In this document: positions 39,301 to 49,556 of the stretch, in pieces
How the letters are laid out: every line of letters starts with the position of its first letter
Position numbering within the stretch: the stretch's first letter is position 1
Source of the DNA: Lepidonotus clava
Lineage: Eukaryota; Annelida; Polychaeta; Phyllodocida; Polynoidae
Direction: 5' to 3'
Length of the DNA stretch: 64,000 bases
NCBI GenBank assembly: GCA_936440205.1
Contig: OW387134.1
Location: 15,354,908-15,418,907, forward strand
The notes under the pieces: generated by a model
What the model was told of the DNA's origin: nothing
What the model saw: only the letters and a program-made list of their open reading frames with translations
Database searches by the model: none
Position numbers and translations under genes: made by a program

Positions 39301-42300
39301 ATGCCTCCAGGGTAGGTCTATAGCCCTGGTCACTGCCAACTGACTGACAGCACAGTCTTAACCAGTGGCCAATGACAAGTCTAATTTAGAGGACTAGATT
39401 GTATTAAGAACTTATAGACGTTTTACAAACGACGTTACAGCTAATGCTAAGGAAGGAATTGACCTGAGATTGGTGATCAACTTATAATATAATCTTTAAC
39501 AGTGCAAAGATCATATTTCCATTCTAAGGTAAGATGTCGGTATCCTTCAGGGACCGATCTATCATTGTAACTAAAATTTAGGCTTGAACTCTTGATTTAT
39601 CTCCTTACCTAATGAGCATAATACCATTATGGTGAAAGTCATCACATGGTGATGAACAAAACCTGGTCGCGTGACCCTATTTACACAAGGTCTAAAGGAA
39701 GGGAAAGGTAAGTAACAGGGGGTAAGTTGCATTTTCTCATTCAAACCAGTAGAATTTTCGCTACAATAACTCAACTTGAATCCCTCCTAGTGCGGGTTGT
39801 AAACATAGCGTGAGAATGAATTGGATTTCTAGACAGGGTCATCACAAACAATTTTAACACTGAAATCCCATCACAGAGAAACTGTAAGTACGCATCTTTC
39901 TTTTTACAAGAGAATGTCAAAGTGATAACTGAAGAACATCAAAAGGATTCCGTTCATTATATATAAGTGGGATGTTTGATTTGTATTTCATTACTGTAAA
40001 CGTCCATTTGAGCTGGTCTTCAGAGGCGGAGGACCACGCTGACCAGCTCCCGACTGGTGGGCAGCTCGGGCAGCTCACTATGTATATACAGGTGTTCCAA
40101 GCCGATATATATGCGTTCACACACAATACAAGGTACTGTTAATCAGCATTCAGTAATATCAATGGATTAGCACTGCTGCCACATGTTCAAATCGATAAAA
40201 TGTATCCAAAGCTCTAATAGAAAATCAGTGAATATGGTTGTACAACCCATGGCAGGGAACCGTTCAAGATCTATGAAGGTCAAGAGAGTTTGATGGCACT
40301 ACTATCGAACATTACGTCCACCAGAAAATAGACACAATACCCGTATGCTACTCATATTTAGGTACTTTATTATTGCAGTGTTTCACAGTATGCACATGAA
40401 ACACATACATTACTTAGAAAAATATATTCGGTATGCTTAGGGCGTATACTAAGTCTAAAATCAAAAGGGCTACCTTATATTGTCCTGGGTAAATTTTAAA
40501 CCTTGAGACCCCATTCCACCCATGACCGTCCATGGCATCTTCTAAGTTAAAGCCCCTACATTGAGAGCTACCAGAAAAACAGGAAGGGCTGTGGTCTGAA
40601 AGGATGGTCCAGATACTGACGCGGAAAAATGAACTTTTACATAATTAATTCCCACCCTTTCCTCCCGAGCCAAACGTATGGAAAACTAACCCCCCGAGAA
40701 CGAAGTATGTACATTCAAAACTGTGTATTGGATAGGTGCATTCTGACTTTATATGAACTATAAACTATGACTTGTTAAATAAGTCTTTATATAAACTATA
40801 ACTATGACTCATTATGCGTCATTAGTACAATTATGGATAAGGCACACTCACTTACTGATGCTTAAACTAGCTAGGGGGTGCAATGTGCTCTTATTCTTAT
40901 ATATGAGTACTGTCGCATCTTATCATCTTTTTCATCAATGTTTACTACCTGTACGGAAGATAAATTCCTGTAATTGAGTATGGTTTAATAAAATAAAAAA
41001 AAACTCATCTAAATCATTCGGCGATTTTAGTTTTAGTATATTTAATTCAGTTGAATATAATACTTCAGTTAAGGGTATATTTTTTTAAATGACGAAGAAA
41101 TGGGGTACCTAGTAAGAGCAGTAAGGGCGTTAGATGAAGTTTTAAAGTAGGCCTTATTATTCTGCGGTTTTAGTTGCAAAAATCAAGTTTGTAAATATCA
41201 AGGGTGGTTCCAGAAACCCATGGATTCTCATATAATAGGTCTGCTTCTCACATTGAGATACACGCAAATTGATCAAGTGTAATATAAGCGGGACCCTAAA
41301 AATGAACAGTCCAAAAGTCAAAGTCTCCGGTGGGCCGTTACCCGAGACCCAGGGCCCAAGCTCACCCGTGTCTGGCACACGATGACATTTTCATCTTTAA
41401 GGCTGTATTCCACATACCGATTTTGCTGCCGATTTTAAAAATCGGCAGTGGAAATAAAAGTCAAGTATAGACATGTTATACATCATTAGAAAGGTCTTAC
41501 GATTCTCTTTCAAATGGTATATAGGATGTCATGTTTCATGTCATTTTCTGAAAGAAAATCGACCAAATGCAAAATCGGCAGCATCAAAATCGGTATGTGG
41601 AATACGGGCTTTAGAATAGTGTCACTCAGGTCTAGCAATCAGTTTTTTCTTTCTTTTCTTTTTTCTTAAAAAAAAAAGTTGAATCGTGCATAGCTTAGCA
41701 AATATTCGAGTACCATATATGGAAAAATAGTATGTTGCAGAGAAGTTTAGAATATAGGTCGTCTATAATACGTGTGTTTTTATCTACAATTAAACGAAGC
41801 ATAAACTCGAGACGGCCAAGAGGAAGTAACTCAAAGTATATATATGCACACTTTTTACTTTGCATGTGCAGGGTTTGACCTTAATATAGAATTACTAGTA
41901 CTGGATACTAGTAAAAACCTGCTTGGGTTAGTGCAAATTTTGTGCAGCTGGCCCGTTGGGCTATTGGAAAACATAATATCCGAAACAATAAAATAATGCA
42001 CGACCTGTTTAGTAAAATTACAATATCTCCGTAACTATAGGCAGGATCCTAACATGTAATATGTCAATTAAAAGGATTTTTGGTCGGGCTAGTGAAATCT
42101 ATCATGGGCAAGTGTAAAAGCCTATGCACTAGCCCAGTGGGCCAGTGGAAAAAAGATTTAAGGAAAACCCCTGATGTGTTGATATCAATACTGACTTATC
42201 ACTAAATAACATAGCCCTAGAACTCTAGCACACTCTAGACTTAACTGAGGCTTCCACAGCTATAAATACCACGGAACCTTTCTCGGTAACTCATTTGGAA

Positions 42301-42531
42301 CACGGTATTTGGAGGAGGGACTACTTGTTAATACTTGTAGTTGCACTTAGTATCGACCACCTCCACTTCAGGAGCACCAACTGATTAATAACAGTGAAGA
42401 AAATGATAAGTACCTGAAGCTGACCGATTAGACTGTGTTTCCTCGTCCATAATCTTATAGCCCTCGGCCGCGAATCTAGTCCTTATTTTGTCAAGAGGTG
42501 AGGAGGAACTAGCCTCCATCTGCATATCCAT
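27280..42531 (-). CDS. M13 zinc metalloendopeptidase, endothelin-converting enzyme/neprilysin-like (16 exons)
   Basis: A type II membrane peptidase that should cut small peptides outside the cell. The 16 exons (listed separately) join in frame to 773 residues, close to the ~750-770 usual for ECE proteins. Residues 1-56 are cytoplasmic, about 57-81 form the membrane anchor, and the rest is ectodomain: M13 N-domain about 105-510, catalytic domain about 570-773. Visible catalytic parts are NAYY (566-569, substrate backbone), HELTH (607-611, zinc His607/His611 and base Glu608), GENIAD (zinc Glu667 and Asp671), His735 and Arg741 matching neprilysin His711 and Arg717, and the C-terminal CVVW. It looks active. 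NEP-type and ECE-type features mix, but [17 protein letters not shown] and PMN..KC.VW lean towards ECE. The start at 42531 has a good context (A at -3, G at +4) and an in-frame stop just upstream. Substrates cannot be read from the sequence. Confidence 0.95.
27664..27740 (-). CDS. M13 peptidase exon 15 (residues 716-740)
   Basis: [13 protein letters not shown] then [11 protein letters not shown]. His735 and Arg741 align with the transition-state His and the substrate-carboxylate Arg of neprilysin. Acceptor GGTTGTAG, donor CCAG|GTACCG (phase 2). Confidence 0.96.
28203..28373 (-). CDS. M13 peptidase exon 14 (residues 659-715), third zinc ligand
   Basis: [16 protein letters not shown] holds zinc ligand Glu667 and Asp671, then FFVGFGQ precedes IWC of the next exon. 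Acceptor ACTGTTCCAG, donor CAG|GTTGGT, a less common but in-frame donor. Confidence 0.97.
29050..29263. mobile_element. Harbinger-like MITE, copy 1
   Basis: 214 bp in the intron between peptidase exons 14 and 13. Terminal inverted repeats AGGCTGTATTCCAC / GTGGAATACAGCCT are perfect, and TAA is duplicated on both sides (29047-29049, 29264-29266). TWA duplications are typical of PIF/Harbinger elements. No transposase. Confidence 0.85.
29326..29518 (-). CDS. M13 peptidase exon 13 (residues 594-658), zinc HExxH
   Basis: [20 protein letters not shown] places the HELTH zinc motif at 607-611. NLKNWWNQ and a Cys (ECIINQY) follow as in ECE and neprilysin. Acceptor TTCTCACCAG, donor CAC|GTAAGG. Confidence 0.97.
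29779..29889 (-). CDS. M13 peptidase exon 12 (residues 557-593), substrate-binding strand
   Basis: Contains EVNAYYSP and [14 protein letters not shown]. The NAYY and FPAGILQ.PF blocks are M13 hallmarks; Asn566 and Ala567 would bind substrate backbone. Acceptor CTTTGTAG, donor CCTAT|GTAAGT. Confidence 0.96.
30159..30262 (-). CDS. M13 peptidase exon 11 (residues 523-556)
   Basis: Acceptor TCTTTCAG, donor CTGA|GTAAGT (phase 2). Short linker exon with [13 protein letters not shown] and [12 protein letters not shown], leading into the catalytic domain. Confidence 0.93.
30468..30644 (-). CDS. M13 peptidase exon 10 (residues 464-522)
   Basis: [27 protein letters not shown] and DKIGFPD correspond to the conserved LxWMDxxTxxxAxxK and IGYPD segments. 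Acceptor CTTCATAG, donor AAT|GTGAGT. Confidence 0.96.
30982..31204 (-). CDS. M13 peptidase exon 9 (residues 389-463)
   Basis: Contains TLANYLVW, the conserved NY..W signature, and then [26 protein letters not shown], where the conserved W..C......G.A....F pattern is clear. Acceptor ACTTGTAG, donor AAG|GTAACT. GC-rich third positions in contrast to the flanking introns. Confidence 0.95.
31308..31326. repeat. Poly-G tract in a peptidase intron
   Basis: An almost pure run of G of about 19 bases just upstream of exon 9, on the + strand. It could form a G-quadruplex; its length is likely polymorphic or an assembly-sensitive spot. Confidence 0.8.
31884..32008 (-). CDS. M13 peptidase exon 8 (residues 348-388)
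   Basis: Acceptor TTTACAG, donor AAAAG|GTAGGT (phase 2). Contains [16 protein letters not shown], the family's VV..PEYL segment. Confidence 0.95.
32183..32862. mobile_element. 680-bp TIR element in a peptidase intron, TA duplicated
   Basis: TAGACCTATGCACCAAGAAA at the left matches the complement of the right end with about 30 bases of similarity; TA lies on both sides (32181-32182, 32863-32864). AT-rich inside, non-autonomous, Tc1/mariner-type by target site. Confidence 0.8.
32901..32990 (-). CDS. M13 peptidase exon 7 (residues 318-347)
   Basis: Thirty codons, [20 protein letters not shown] then [10 protein letters not shown]. This is the Y.K.T..ELQ segment of the family. Donor TGG|GTAAGA. 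Confidence 0.95.
33321..33503 (-). CDS. M13 peptidase exon 6 (residues 257-317)
   Basis: Begins [15 protein letters not shown], the M13 DQ.GL..P.R.YY motif in modified form (the usual Pro is Gly-Asp here). Ends in the helix [10 protein letters not shown]. Acceptor TTTGCAG, donor AAT|GTAGGT. Confidence 0.95.
33923..34096 (-). CDS. M13 peptidase exon 5 (residues 199-256)
   Basis: Acceptor TTCACAG, donor CAG|GTAACA, phase 0 at both ends, 58 codons. LGSWTV, the [11 protein letters not shown] helix and the NVDEHIIQ end correspond to the GW...W region before the conserved DQSGL. Confidence 0.95.
34490..34618 (-). CDS. M13 peptidase exon 4 (residues 156-198)
   Basis: Acceptor TTCTTGCAG, donor AAG|GTGGGT. 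Contains [11 protein letters not shown] and RGIKPMLK, matching the helix with the conserved Cys and the GxxPL-like segment of M13 N-domains. NST is a possible N-glycosylation site. Confidence 0.95.
35117..35314 (-). CDS. M13 peptidase exon 3 (residues 90-155), start of ectodomain
   Basis: Starts with CTSPSC and contains [13 protein letters not shown], the conserved N-terminal M13 signature with its paired cysteines. Donor AAG|GTAGGG. The acceptor could be three bases further in (35311), which would drop only Lys90. Confidence 0.95.
35767..35915 (-). CDS. M13 peptidase exon 2 (residues 41-89), membrane anchor
   Basis: Acceptor CTTTTTTCAG, donor CAG|GTACCG. Encodes a basic stop-transfer stretch (DYKKKSKG) and then about 25 hydrophobic residues, so the protein is type II with its C-terminus outside. 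It is the first exon shared by all candidate first exons. Confidence 0.93.
36075..36090 (-). CDS. Candidate alternative first exon of the M13 peptidase (MPETI)
   Basis: ATG plus four codons and one base, then G|GTAATA. It leaves in phase 1, so it joins exon 2 exactly as exon 1 does, giving MPETI-D-SDYKKK. It sits only 160 bases from exon 2. A TATA-like CTATAATAG lies about 35 bases upstream of the ATG. The start context is weaker (T at -3). Confidence 0.4.
36298..36471. mobile_element. Poly-G/GGATCC-type MITE, diverged copy
   Basis: Left end CAGGCACGGATTAAGGGGGA and right end TCAGGATTCGTTCCTG are inverted and diverged. The middle (TTTCTTTAATGTGAAATTC, then GGCGCC and a C-run plus T-run) matches the complement of the copy at 63240-63389. 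Confidence 0.6.
38254..38720. repeat. 82-bp tandem repeat, second copy split by a MITE
   Basis: Copy 1 starts at 38254 and copy 2 at 38336, sharing TTCACTAGGGT, GTTTGTATAAG and ACAGTGTAAGCATCAGTAAA. Copy 2 is broken after AGTAAA at 38385 and resumes at 38643 with GTAAAACACCCATGCCC. A further partial unit (GGGCATCATGTGCTAGATCA) follows. Confidence 0.85.
38386..38642. mobile_element. hAT-like MITE with 5-bp target duplication and preserved empty site
   Basis: 257 bp with 11-base perfect ends CAGAGATGCCA / TGGCATCTCTG, flanked by GTAAA on both sides. The ends and inner TTTTTCCTACTTTCGTAGG/CCTACTTTCC also fold back. The uninterrupted neighbouring repeat reads GTAAAACACCC, which is exactly the site with one GTAAA. 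No coding capacity. Confidence 0.85.
41400..41610. mobile_element. Harbinger-like MITE, copy 2
   Basis: 211 bp with ends AGGCTGTATTCCACAT and ATGTGGAATACGGGCT, and TTA duplicated on both sides (41397-41399, 41611-41613). The inside shares AAAAATCGGC, CATTAGAAA and CTCTTTCAAATG with copy 1 at 29050, so they are one family. Confidence 0.85.
42414..42531 (-). CDS. M13 peptidase exon 1 (residues 1-40), first exon used in the main model
   Basis: ATG with 39 codons then G|GTACTT, a phase-1 donor. Encodes the cytoplasmic tail, Ser- and acid-rich ([19 protein letters not shown]). A TAG lies in frame a few codons upstream, so translation cannot start earlier in this exon. A 6.5 kb intron follows. Confidence 0.8.
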
Positions 42532-45500
42532 GATTGTTTCCTTTGCGAAATGCCACCTCTATCACTTAGTTCTTTAAGTTTAGCATCGCAGATGTCTTTA
42601 ACGTGTTCTGTTTATGTCAGAGCCAAGTGGAGTAACCACCTACTGACATATGATATACACGCGATCCATGTCTCAGTACAAGTCGCTGCGATTTCTCCAA
42701 GTCATGAATTAACCACTTAGATTTAAGTACACGTAGATATCTTTTGGAGGGTCTTGCTGTAGTTTCAGCGAGGTATAACCTAACACAGTTGGCGGTGACA
42801 CTGTTGATTCATGTTTTCCAACCTCGTTGATAAGTGAAGTATGATCTTTCAACTCCGTCCTTTGACCGTCTTTCATTCCTGACGTTTGATAAACCAGTGC
42901 CATTAGAGTGAGTGGACGGTCAGACGGCTTGTCATGTCAACTCGGAATACACACCTCCCTCGTCTCTCGAGGGGAGATGGCGGAGTGTGTATACGAAGAG
43001 AAAACTTCATGCGGACTGGGAAATAAGTCAGGCGTATCGGTCCACTTCAGCCGCGCACAAAAGACCATACACCTAGTTGGCAAGTGGGTCAGTGGTACAG
43101 GGTGTATGACGTACGAGCCAGGTAACTGTCTGCCTGACGGGTAATCTTTACCTATGGCAGTGGGACCCTCCCACCCCGCGTCCACCTCGGCCTGATCCAA
43201 CACACCGCAGGGCTGGGATCCAGTCCCGCATACGCCCATTCCCATTCGTATGTAGGGGCGACTGCCTGACCTATAACCACCGTAAACCACATGTTACCTT
43301 GGCTATTTAATTGGGGATCAATATATATATATATTTTTATTGTCCACTTCCTACGACTTACATAAGATCTTCCAGTGGTCCAAAGATATAAATGATGAAT
43401 TTAAAGAAATATCTGCTATAACTGCGTATAAAATTTGGCTTTATGAATAAAAACAAAATCGATGACAGACAGTTATTCACAGTCTAGTTGATAAATATGT
43501 ACCTTTGGTAATGGCTGCATAATTAACTTTAAACTGCTTTTTAAAAAGTGACACCTTTAGAAAGATATGCACCTGTGCGGGTAGCTATTGATGCAACCGA
43601 CTTTTTGTTCAGATAATTATAATAGAAAATATATTGATGAAATACCATTTTTGTTGTTGTACCTCTGCACAGTGGATGAAATGTAGCTTTATCTTATAAC
43701 ACATCTCTTATGCTTGAGCAAAGGTTTTGATAAAGGATAGACGATAGGAGGCAGAGGACCTAAGTTATGGCCATAGAATGTATTTCAATAGTGTCAAAAT
43801 TTTGACCATGTATTGCGTTTGGCTCCCTTTAGGTGTTTTACAATGCTATCTACCATATAGAACTTTAAAATGTCTCATTTTTCTCTTTCGAACTGTATAA
43901 AGTAACGAACGAATAAGGATCTGACGTGATATGAAATGAACCCCATTTTCACTCTTATATCATAACCACATTTAATTCCCTTTATAGTCAACATATCATA
44001 TTCAAATTGTATATGGCTGTCTATAAGGTTCACCTCCAATGAAACGTGTATTACATGTTTTTATGCTCGAGATTTCGTTTATATTTTTGGTTTAAATCAT
44101 GGAACTTTTTGTGATACTTCTCCTAAGGTTTCTGTATTTCATTTCATAGAAGTAAACAATCCCATAAATCTAAAACCTAACAAGAAATCTCAGACAAACA
44201 TCATATAAATGATCACTATTTCATATACGTTCAGGACTTATAATTTTTAAATGCATAATAAGCTAACCAAATTGGTGTCCAAAGTTTTCTTTTTCCCGGC
44301 ATTTATAAGACCCCTCGTATCAACTGGTGGCTATCCTTAATGCAGAAACTTGTCTTGACGTTTAGGGAACACATGCAGCTCAGTAGTACATTGTGTAACA
44401 CTGGTGCTGGCCGGGCCGCCCGCATTCACCTGCTTGTAGAGGTGCGCTGGGCATGACGTTAAGTTATACGTGAGGGGGGTAGGGATTCACCGATTCTGTA
44501 GGAGGAGCAAAGATATTCCTTAATTTCTTTATATAGGGGGGCTTTTTACTGGTTATCAATAAAGTATGACAAGTTAGATATGGTCGCCAATAATCTGTCT
44601 TGATTGATAGTATATTGTAAAGGTATGGTATACTATTTCTGTGGCATTAAGCAAGAAGGAACATGTCTCAACCAGCTGCCACAGAAAGCACCTCGAAGAT
44701 CATTATGGGCATGTATGTAAAACGTTGCAGTAACGATTCGGATATATAATCATACAGAATGTGTTCTCCTACCTGTAATACTGTCATTTTCCGTGGCAGC
44801 ATTGTCAAATGTGTCGTATTTGGAGGTCATGGTTCCTCGAGTTCCCTTCGGACGGCTCCCCTCGGGCCTCCAACCAACTAATGCTTAACAACACTAAACT
44901 CCCAAACAAAGCCCACACCTCTTACAGGAGTAAGCTGCCCGGGATCCAGGCCGTATTGAGACTTTCCACGAACAGTTTACAGTCTGTTATGTTTGAACGT
45001 CCAGCACCTGGACCCCCACAGAGTACCCTCCGAGGCGAGCACCTGGCTTGTTCTGATGCTGCGGGTTTAACAGTTCACACTACGTCAATAGACATGCTGA
45101 TTCCCATACGGCAGCATGTTGTAATGTAGGTACGTGTACTGCTGTAAATACAACCATACAACTACCCCCCTGACCGTGCCAGGGACTCTCTGGGTTGGGT
45201 GGTCACGTCTTCTACAGACCAGGTGGGCATAAAAGGGTGTGTACGACAAACTGGTCAGAATGCCAGCTTATGAACAGGCTGAAGTATTATAGTATAAAAG
45301 AAAGAGACATACACACTACTTTATTGGTGTATGTGTTGAAGCTCACCACAAAGCAGTTATATGGAGCAGAAAGCCCAAAAGAAATGGCGAGAGGGTGACA
45401 CTTTCCGTTAAATAATACCGATAAATCAAAATGTTACGATTTTCATATATTATGTTTCTACAATCATAAGCCACCTCTTATCAAAGATAGGGGTAGAGCT

Positions 45501-45954
45501 GGTTTAAAAAACACAAACAAGAGACACAAATATTACAATTATGGTAACTATATTCATTATTACAATAAGCATGGGCCCTAACCAAATATTGAAATTTCCA
45601 AATAATTTCTATTTGCGAGTCTACATTTTGAGCAGTAATGTCATAACTATGGTATTAGTTATTACTATATTATTCATATTGAAAGGAATTAGTAGAACAC
45701 ATCGATTCGTGTAAACTCTAAAATCTGCGTGGAGATTGATGAGAACCTCTAAATTGGCCTCAGAAAATAATATGTAAACTTGGTGAAATGATATGGCGGT
45801 ACATTAGGAGTTTACCAGCGAAAACTCGACCACTCCTTTTTGGACTAAATACAAACCTGGCAAACCACACCATCGGGGCTACCTCGGACCCAGAACAAAT
45901 GTTCGGGTTATGGAGGAGACAGGGGATCACAATCTGTCCTTTTCATAATGGATA

Positions 45955-46176
45955 CAGTTTTCGAAATTAAGGGCGCACCGGCCTGCACCCGGTGTGCACA
46001 ATTTGTCATCAGGGTGCATGCTTTTTTGGAGCCGTGCACCCGGTGAGTGCATGGGTTTCCCCTAGTTTAAATACCTTTATATAGTGGTGTACACATGAAG
46101 AAAATGCCGGGTGCATAATTTTGGAACCTCATGCACCCGGCGTGTGCACAAAATAATTCCTTAATTTCGAACACTG
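45955..46176. mobile_element. MITE with CAGT...ACTG ends and TGGATA duplication
   Basis: 222 bp with inverted ends CAGTTTTCGAAATTAAGG / CCTTAATTTCGAACACTG. Perfect TGGATA direct repeats flank it (45949-45954, 46177-46182). The inside repeats a GTGCACCCGG / CCGGGTGCA motif several times. End bases suggest hAT, but the duplication seen is six rather than eight bases. Confidence 0.75.
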
Positions 46177-46357
46177 TGGATAGTGTAGGGTTTCAGTATT
46201 AAGCATATTGATTCTTTAATTTGTGACAACCGAACATCATGGTTTATACTACCTGGGGACTTCCCTCCCTATACAAATGTACACAGAGGTGTCAGCCCTT
46301 ACGGTCCCTGGCCGGGCTGGTGACCAACTACAGCGCCCCAAAACCATGGCATTTGAC

Positions 46358-46791
46358 AATAAGCCCATCCCAAATAACACCAACACTAAAGATTACCATG
46401 GAAAATGTTCATAATTGCCTCTGCGCTTATTCCATGAAGACAATTGCAATGAAATTGACCAAAGAAATCTGGTTGACAAGTTGCTCCTAAAATTTGTAAA
46501 ATGCAGCTTCATATATTGGCCTTTTCCCCATAGGAACCAATGGTAAAGCCTGTCAGCCCAACCTATAATGTCTGAGCCTATTTAACCCTAAAATACAACA
46601 TTTTGGTTGGCTGGCAAATTTGCAAATCTGCCAATTGATAAATTCTAAGAAATCATGTTTTAGCAGTAGTTGGGGAGATGGAAAAATATCTTTCTTGCCT
46701 ATTTCAGTAACCCTAACTCTCGTAGACAAGGATGGATTACACTGTTATTTTGTCCAACCCTTGGATATACTCAATTTGGGATGGGCTTATT
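46358..46791. mobile_element. 430-bp TIR element, copy of a dispersed repeat
   Basis: Ends AATAAGCCCATCCCAAAT / ATTTGGGATGGGCTTATT are perfect inverted repeats. The inside (GCAGCTT, CATAGGAACCAATG, ATTCTAAGAAATCAT, TATTTTGTCC) matches, in reverse orientation, the copy at about 55.40-55.85 kb. Confidence 0.75.
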
Positions 46792-47459
46792 CAAAACGGT
46801 CGTATTGTTTCTTCTGAGTGTTGCTCCAGGTGCCAACTTTCCATTATGGTGCCAGCATTGAACTCCCCTATTCTGGCCATCATTTTCATTAAGTGTCCCA
46901 AATTGATGCTATTAATGCTACCAAGCTTTCGATGAACTAAAATTGAATTACACAGTCACACATCCATTACAATCCTAATTTCATCCGATTAACAATGTGT
47001 GGGCCGTGGTCTACATTCTGAGTGGGAATGCCATTTGTCCTGACAACGATCACTCATTTACAGAACTCATTAACGACGGCAAACTTTTACCATAGTTATT
47101 TTAGCCTATCACACAAGTAATGTGTTACATATAAATTATACATTATTTTCTCTAGAGAAATATTCACCCGCATGAGGGGGTCTTTCAGAGTTTTGAAATT
47201 GCCGTTATCTACTTTTAAGATCTTTTTTCTACCTTTATGCACTCTGAATGCATTTATATATTTTGTTTAAAAAAAGAAATTATAATCTCATGATACTGGA
47301 TAGAAATTGGTTGTGAATACAGGTTAAACATCAAGGTGGGGGTCGACTGCTGATAATTGTAAATATACTCCGCATTTGGTCTAAATTATTGTTTACTGAG
47401 ATATGGTGATATGATTGATTTTGTGAATTCATCTTTTGCTTTACTAATTCTTGCAAAAA

Positions 47460-47570
47460 GTGGCATTAAAAGATTTTCCACCGGTTGCACAACCCTAGCA
47501 AATATTGCACCCGGGAGCTTCATATAAATCATACGCACCGGGAGCAGGATGCACCCTTAAATTTGAACAA
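47460..47570. mobile_element. Degenerate copy of the TGCACCCGG element family
   Basis: GTTGCACAACC, TTGCACCCGGGAGC and a right end GGATGCACCCTTAAATTTGAAC resemble the 45955-46176 element. Only one end is recognisable. Confidence 0.45.
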
Positions 47571-48113
47571 TATTATTCATATATCTATTTAAGATAATGA
47601 CTAGAAATCTGAAGATTTTCGGCCGGCTCAACATGCCGGCCGAAGATGCCTTGCGGAATTTAAGAGGTAAACTATGGTCGTAGTGCCAGTCCGCTCGACT
47701 ACGCTCGAGAACTGCAACAACAGTAGTTGCATAGTGCAAAACTTGATCTTTTTATTGGTAGGTGAATCGTAATTATGAACCTAAGCATTGTATTTTAAAA
47801 ACATTTTTCAATATTAAAAGTTTTGATTTAATCTTTAGCCAATGGGAAGGGTCCTCAGAGGCCTAATCAGTATTATGTAATGACCCCCCACCAATCAGGT
47901 GTCACACTGTCCCCACCACTTGGGTTTGTTTGTCCGACCTCCACTGGACCGTTACAGGTGCGCAAGGTCTGGATAAGACTCTATTGGCGCACACTCTCTA
48001 TCCACTACCATCAGACCATCAGACAGCCGTGCCCCAGATGTCAATCATACTTCAAACTTCTTACCCCTCCCACCAGTGACCAATGAGAAGTGAGGTGAAC
48101 ACCTGAGGGGCAA

Positions 48114-48153
48114 AGGTGGGAGGGGGAGGTGGGAGGGGGAGGTGGGAGGGGGA
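48114..48153. repeat. 13-bp purine-rich tandem repeat
   Basis: Three copies of AGGTGGGAGGGGG in a row, with a polypurine + strand; may adopt non-B structure. Confidence 0.85.
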
Positions 48154-49320
48154 AGGTGTTAATAGCCCAATTACATGCCCCAGTGCACAACAACAAAAGA
48201 ACAATTCAAATCCGGTATGCCTCCTTTGATGCCTTACTTACATTACATTTATATGATTATATCTTTGTACGGCGCAAGGCATCAAAAAGTATTTTTAGAC
48301 TTTCAAAAATTGTACACCGGCTACTAGAGACGGGCTCTTGAGATGTGGTTTTGCAGTTGGCTGTTCACCCACAACGACCACGTGGTTAACTTGTCGGTCC
48401 ATCTCTCGATCCTGATTCATTGTTGTTTAGAAATCAAGTCTCACCAGGCAAAATAAGGTTAACCTTATCTTATTGTGAATATTATAATGTTTTTCTATGA
48501 TGTGTGGTTTGTTTGTTGGGAGAGTTCAACGTCCTGCCAACCCTTCGGGTACTTCCAAACTGCTGGTGTGTGCTGACACCGAGTCGTGGGTTGGAGTGTT
48601 CATTCAAATAGTGAGCGATTTGTCCTCTAGGGGGCCCTGGTGCATAGGGTAGTAATATTCCTACAGTTACAGTCACATACAGTTACACCCACATTATTGA
48701 ATAAGAGTGCACGGTCATTTTGTTGGTCACGAAACCACTGCCCAACTCTTTTCGGACAGAGGATTGTGTAGGACGTGGGTAGATATCCTCTTTACAGCAA
48801 TCGCATTAGAACTGACAAAAACAAAAAAGTCTTTTCGGTGAGTGGCAAAAGATCTTTATGTGCAATGTTATCATGATCACATTGTCCCAATTCTGTTTAG
48901 GGCACAGGGTGACAGGGTTGGACAGAAGGGAATTTAAACCTAGAAATTATTTTCACTGTTCCCAGACCCTTGGTAGACCCAGCACCAACCAGGAATTGAA
49001 CAAAAAGTTTACCTGGTTTGTATTGGGTCCAACCCCTATCATTGCCTGGGTGTTTCTGGGCTATCGTTGAGGGTACTGAATTTAAGTAACATACTGATGC
49101 TGCACTTTTCAACACCGGTTGACCACTGATTCTCTAGTTACTACTATAAGTACAGTTTACAATAGCAGTACTCTATCTACACGTTAATTATTAAATAACG
49201 CTGCTGGGCCTTGCTGATTATGAACTGATTATGTACTGCTTTTCCACTCTTTTTTTTGGTCGGCTATATACATACAGTACTATTGCTAATTTAGAAAGGC
49301 AACGAACACTAATAACCTAC

Positions 49321-49375
49321 CGTTATCCATGTTGAATGCACTGTGACCAGTAGCCTCTACCCTGTTCTGGCCCAT
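49321..49375 (-). CDS. Candidate alternative first exon of the M13 peptidase (MGQNRVEATG...)
   Basis: The start context CCGCCAAGATGGG is close to ideal and also matches a YY1-like site. Eighteen codons (MGQNRVEATGHSAFNMDN) lead to G|GTAGGT in phase 1, fitting exon 2 through a split Asp codon. It lies 13.4 kb upstream of exon 2, outside any repeat I can see. Confidence 0.5.
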
Positions 49376-49556
49376 CTTGGCGGCAGGTCTGCTCAAGTCT
49401 TATGTGAATCCCCAAGGTGTTGCGCTGAGCTAAGGGGGAGGAATGTTTGTCTAAACCCCTGTGGGTGCTCTGATCAAACAAGACGAGCTATCTTTATTTG
49501 AAGATGGAAGAAGTATGTTCCATTTACTCCAAGAGAGTAAATAACGGTATTGACTA

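Larger units (their letters stand above)
35916..42413. other. First intron of the main M13 peptidase model
   Basis: Holds the candidate short first exon (36075-36090), a poly-G element (36298-36471), an 82-bp tandem repeat broken by a hAT-like MITE (38254-38700) and the second Harbinger-like MITE (41400-41610). Otherwise AT-rich without coding signal. Confidence 0.5.
42532..49320. other. Region upstream of peptidase exon 1: repeats, no gene supported
   Basis: Contains an AT microsatellite at about 43.32 kb, two open frames at 42.9-43.3 kb overlapping on opposite strands without splice support, three inverted-repeat elements between 45.9 and 47.6 kb, and a purine-rich 13-bp repeat at 48.11-48.15 kb. 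If the distal first exons are real, this is intron sequence. Confidence 0.45.

Noticed and set aside
42908-43290. Overlapping frames of 78 (+) and 117 (-) codons upstream of the peptidase
   Set aside because: The two overlap on opposite strands, show no family motif and have no convincing splice sites. The - frame does not lead in phase into exon 1.
44809-45129. 106-codon + strand frame
   Set aside because: Mixed composition without a domain, no splice partners and no neighbouring exons on that strand.
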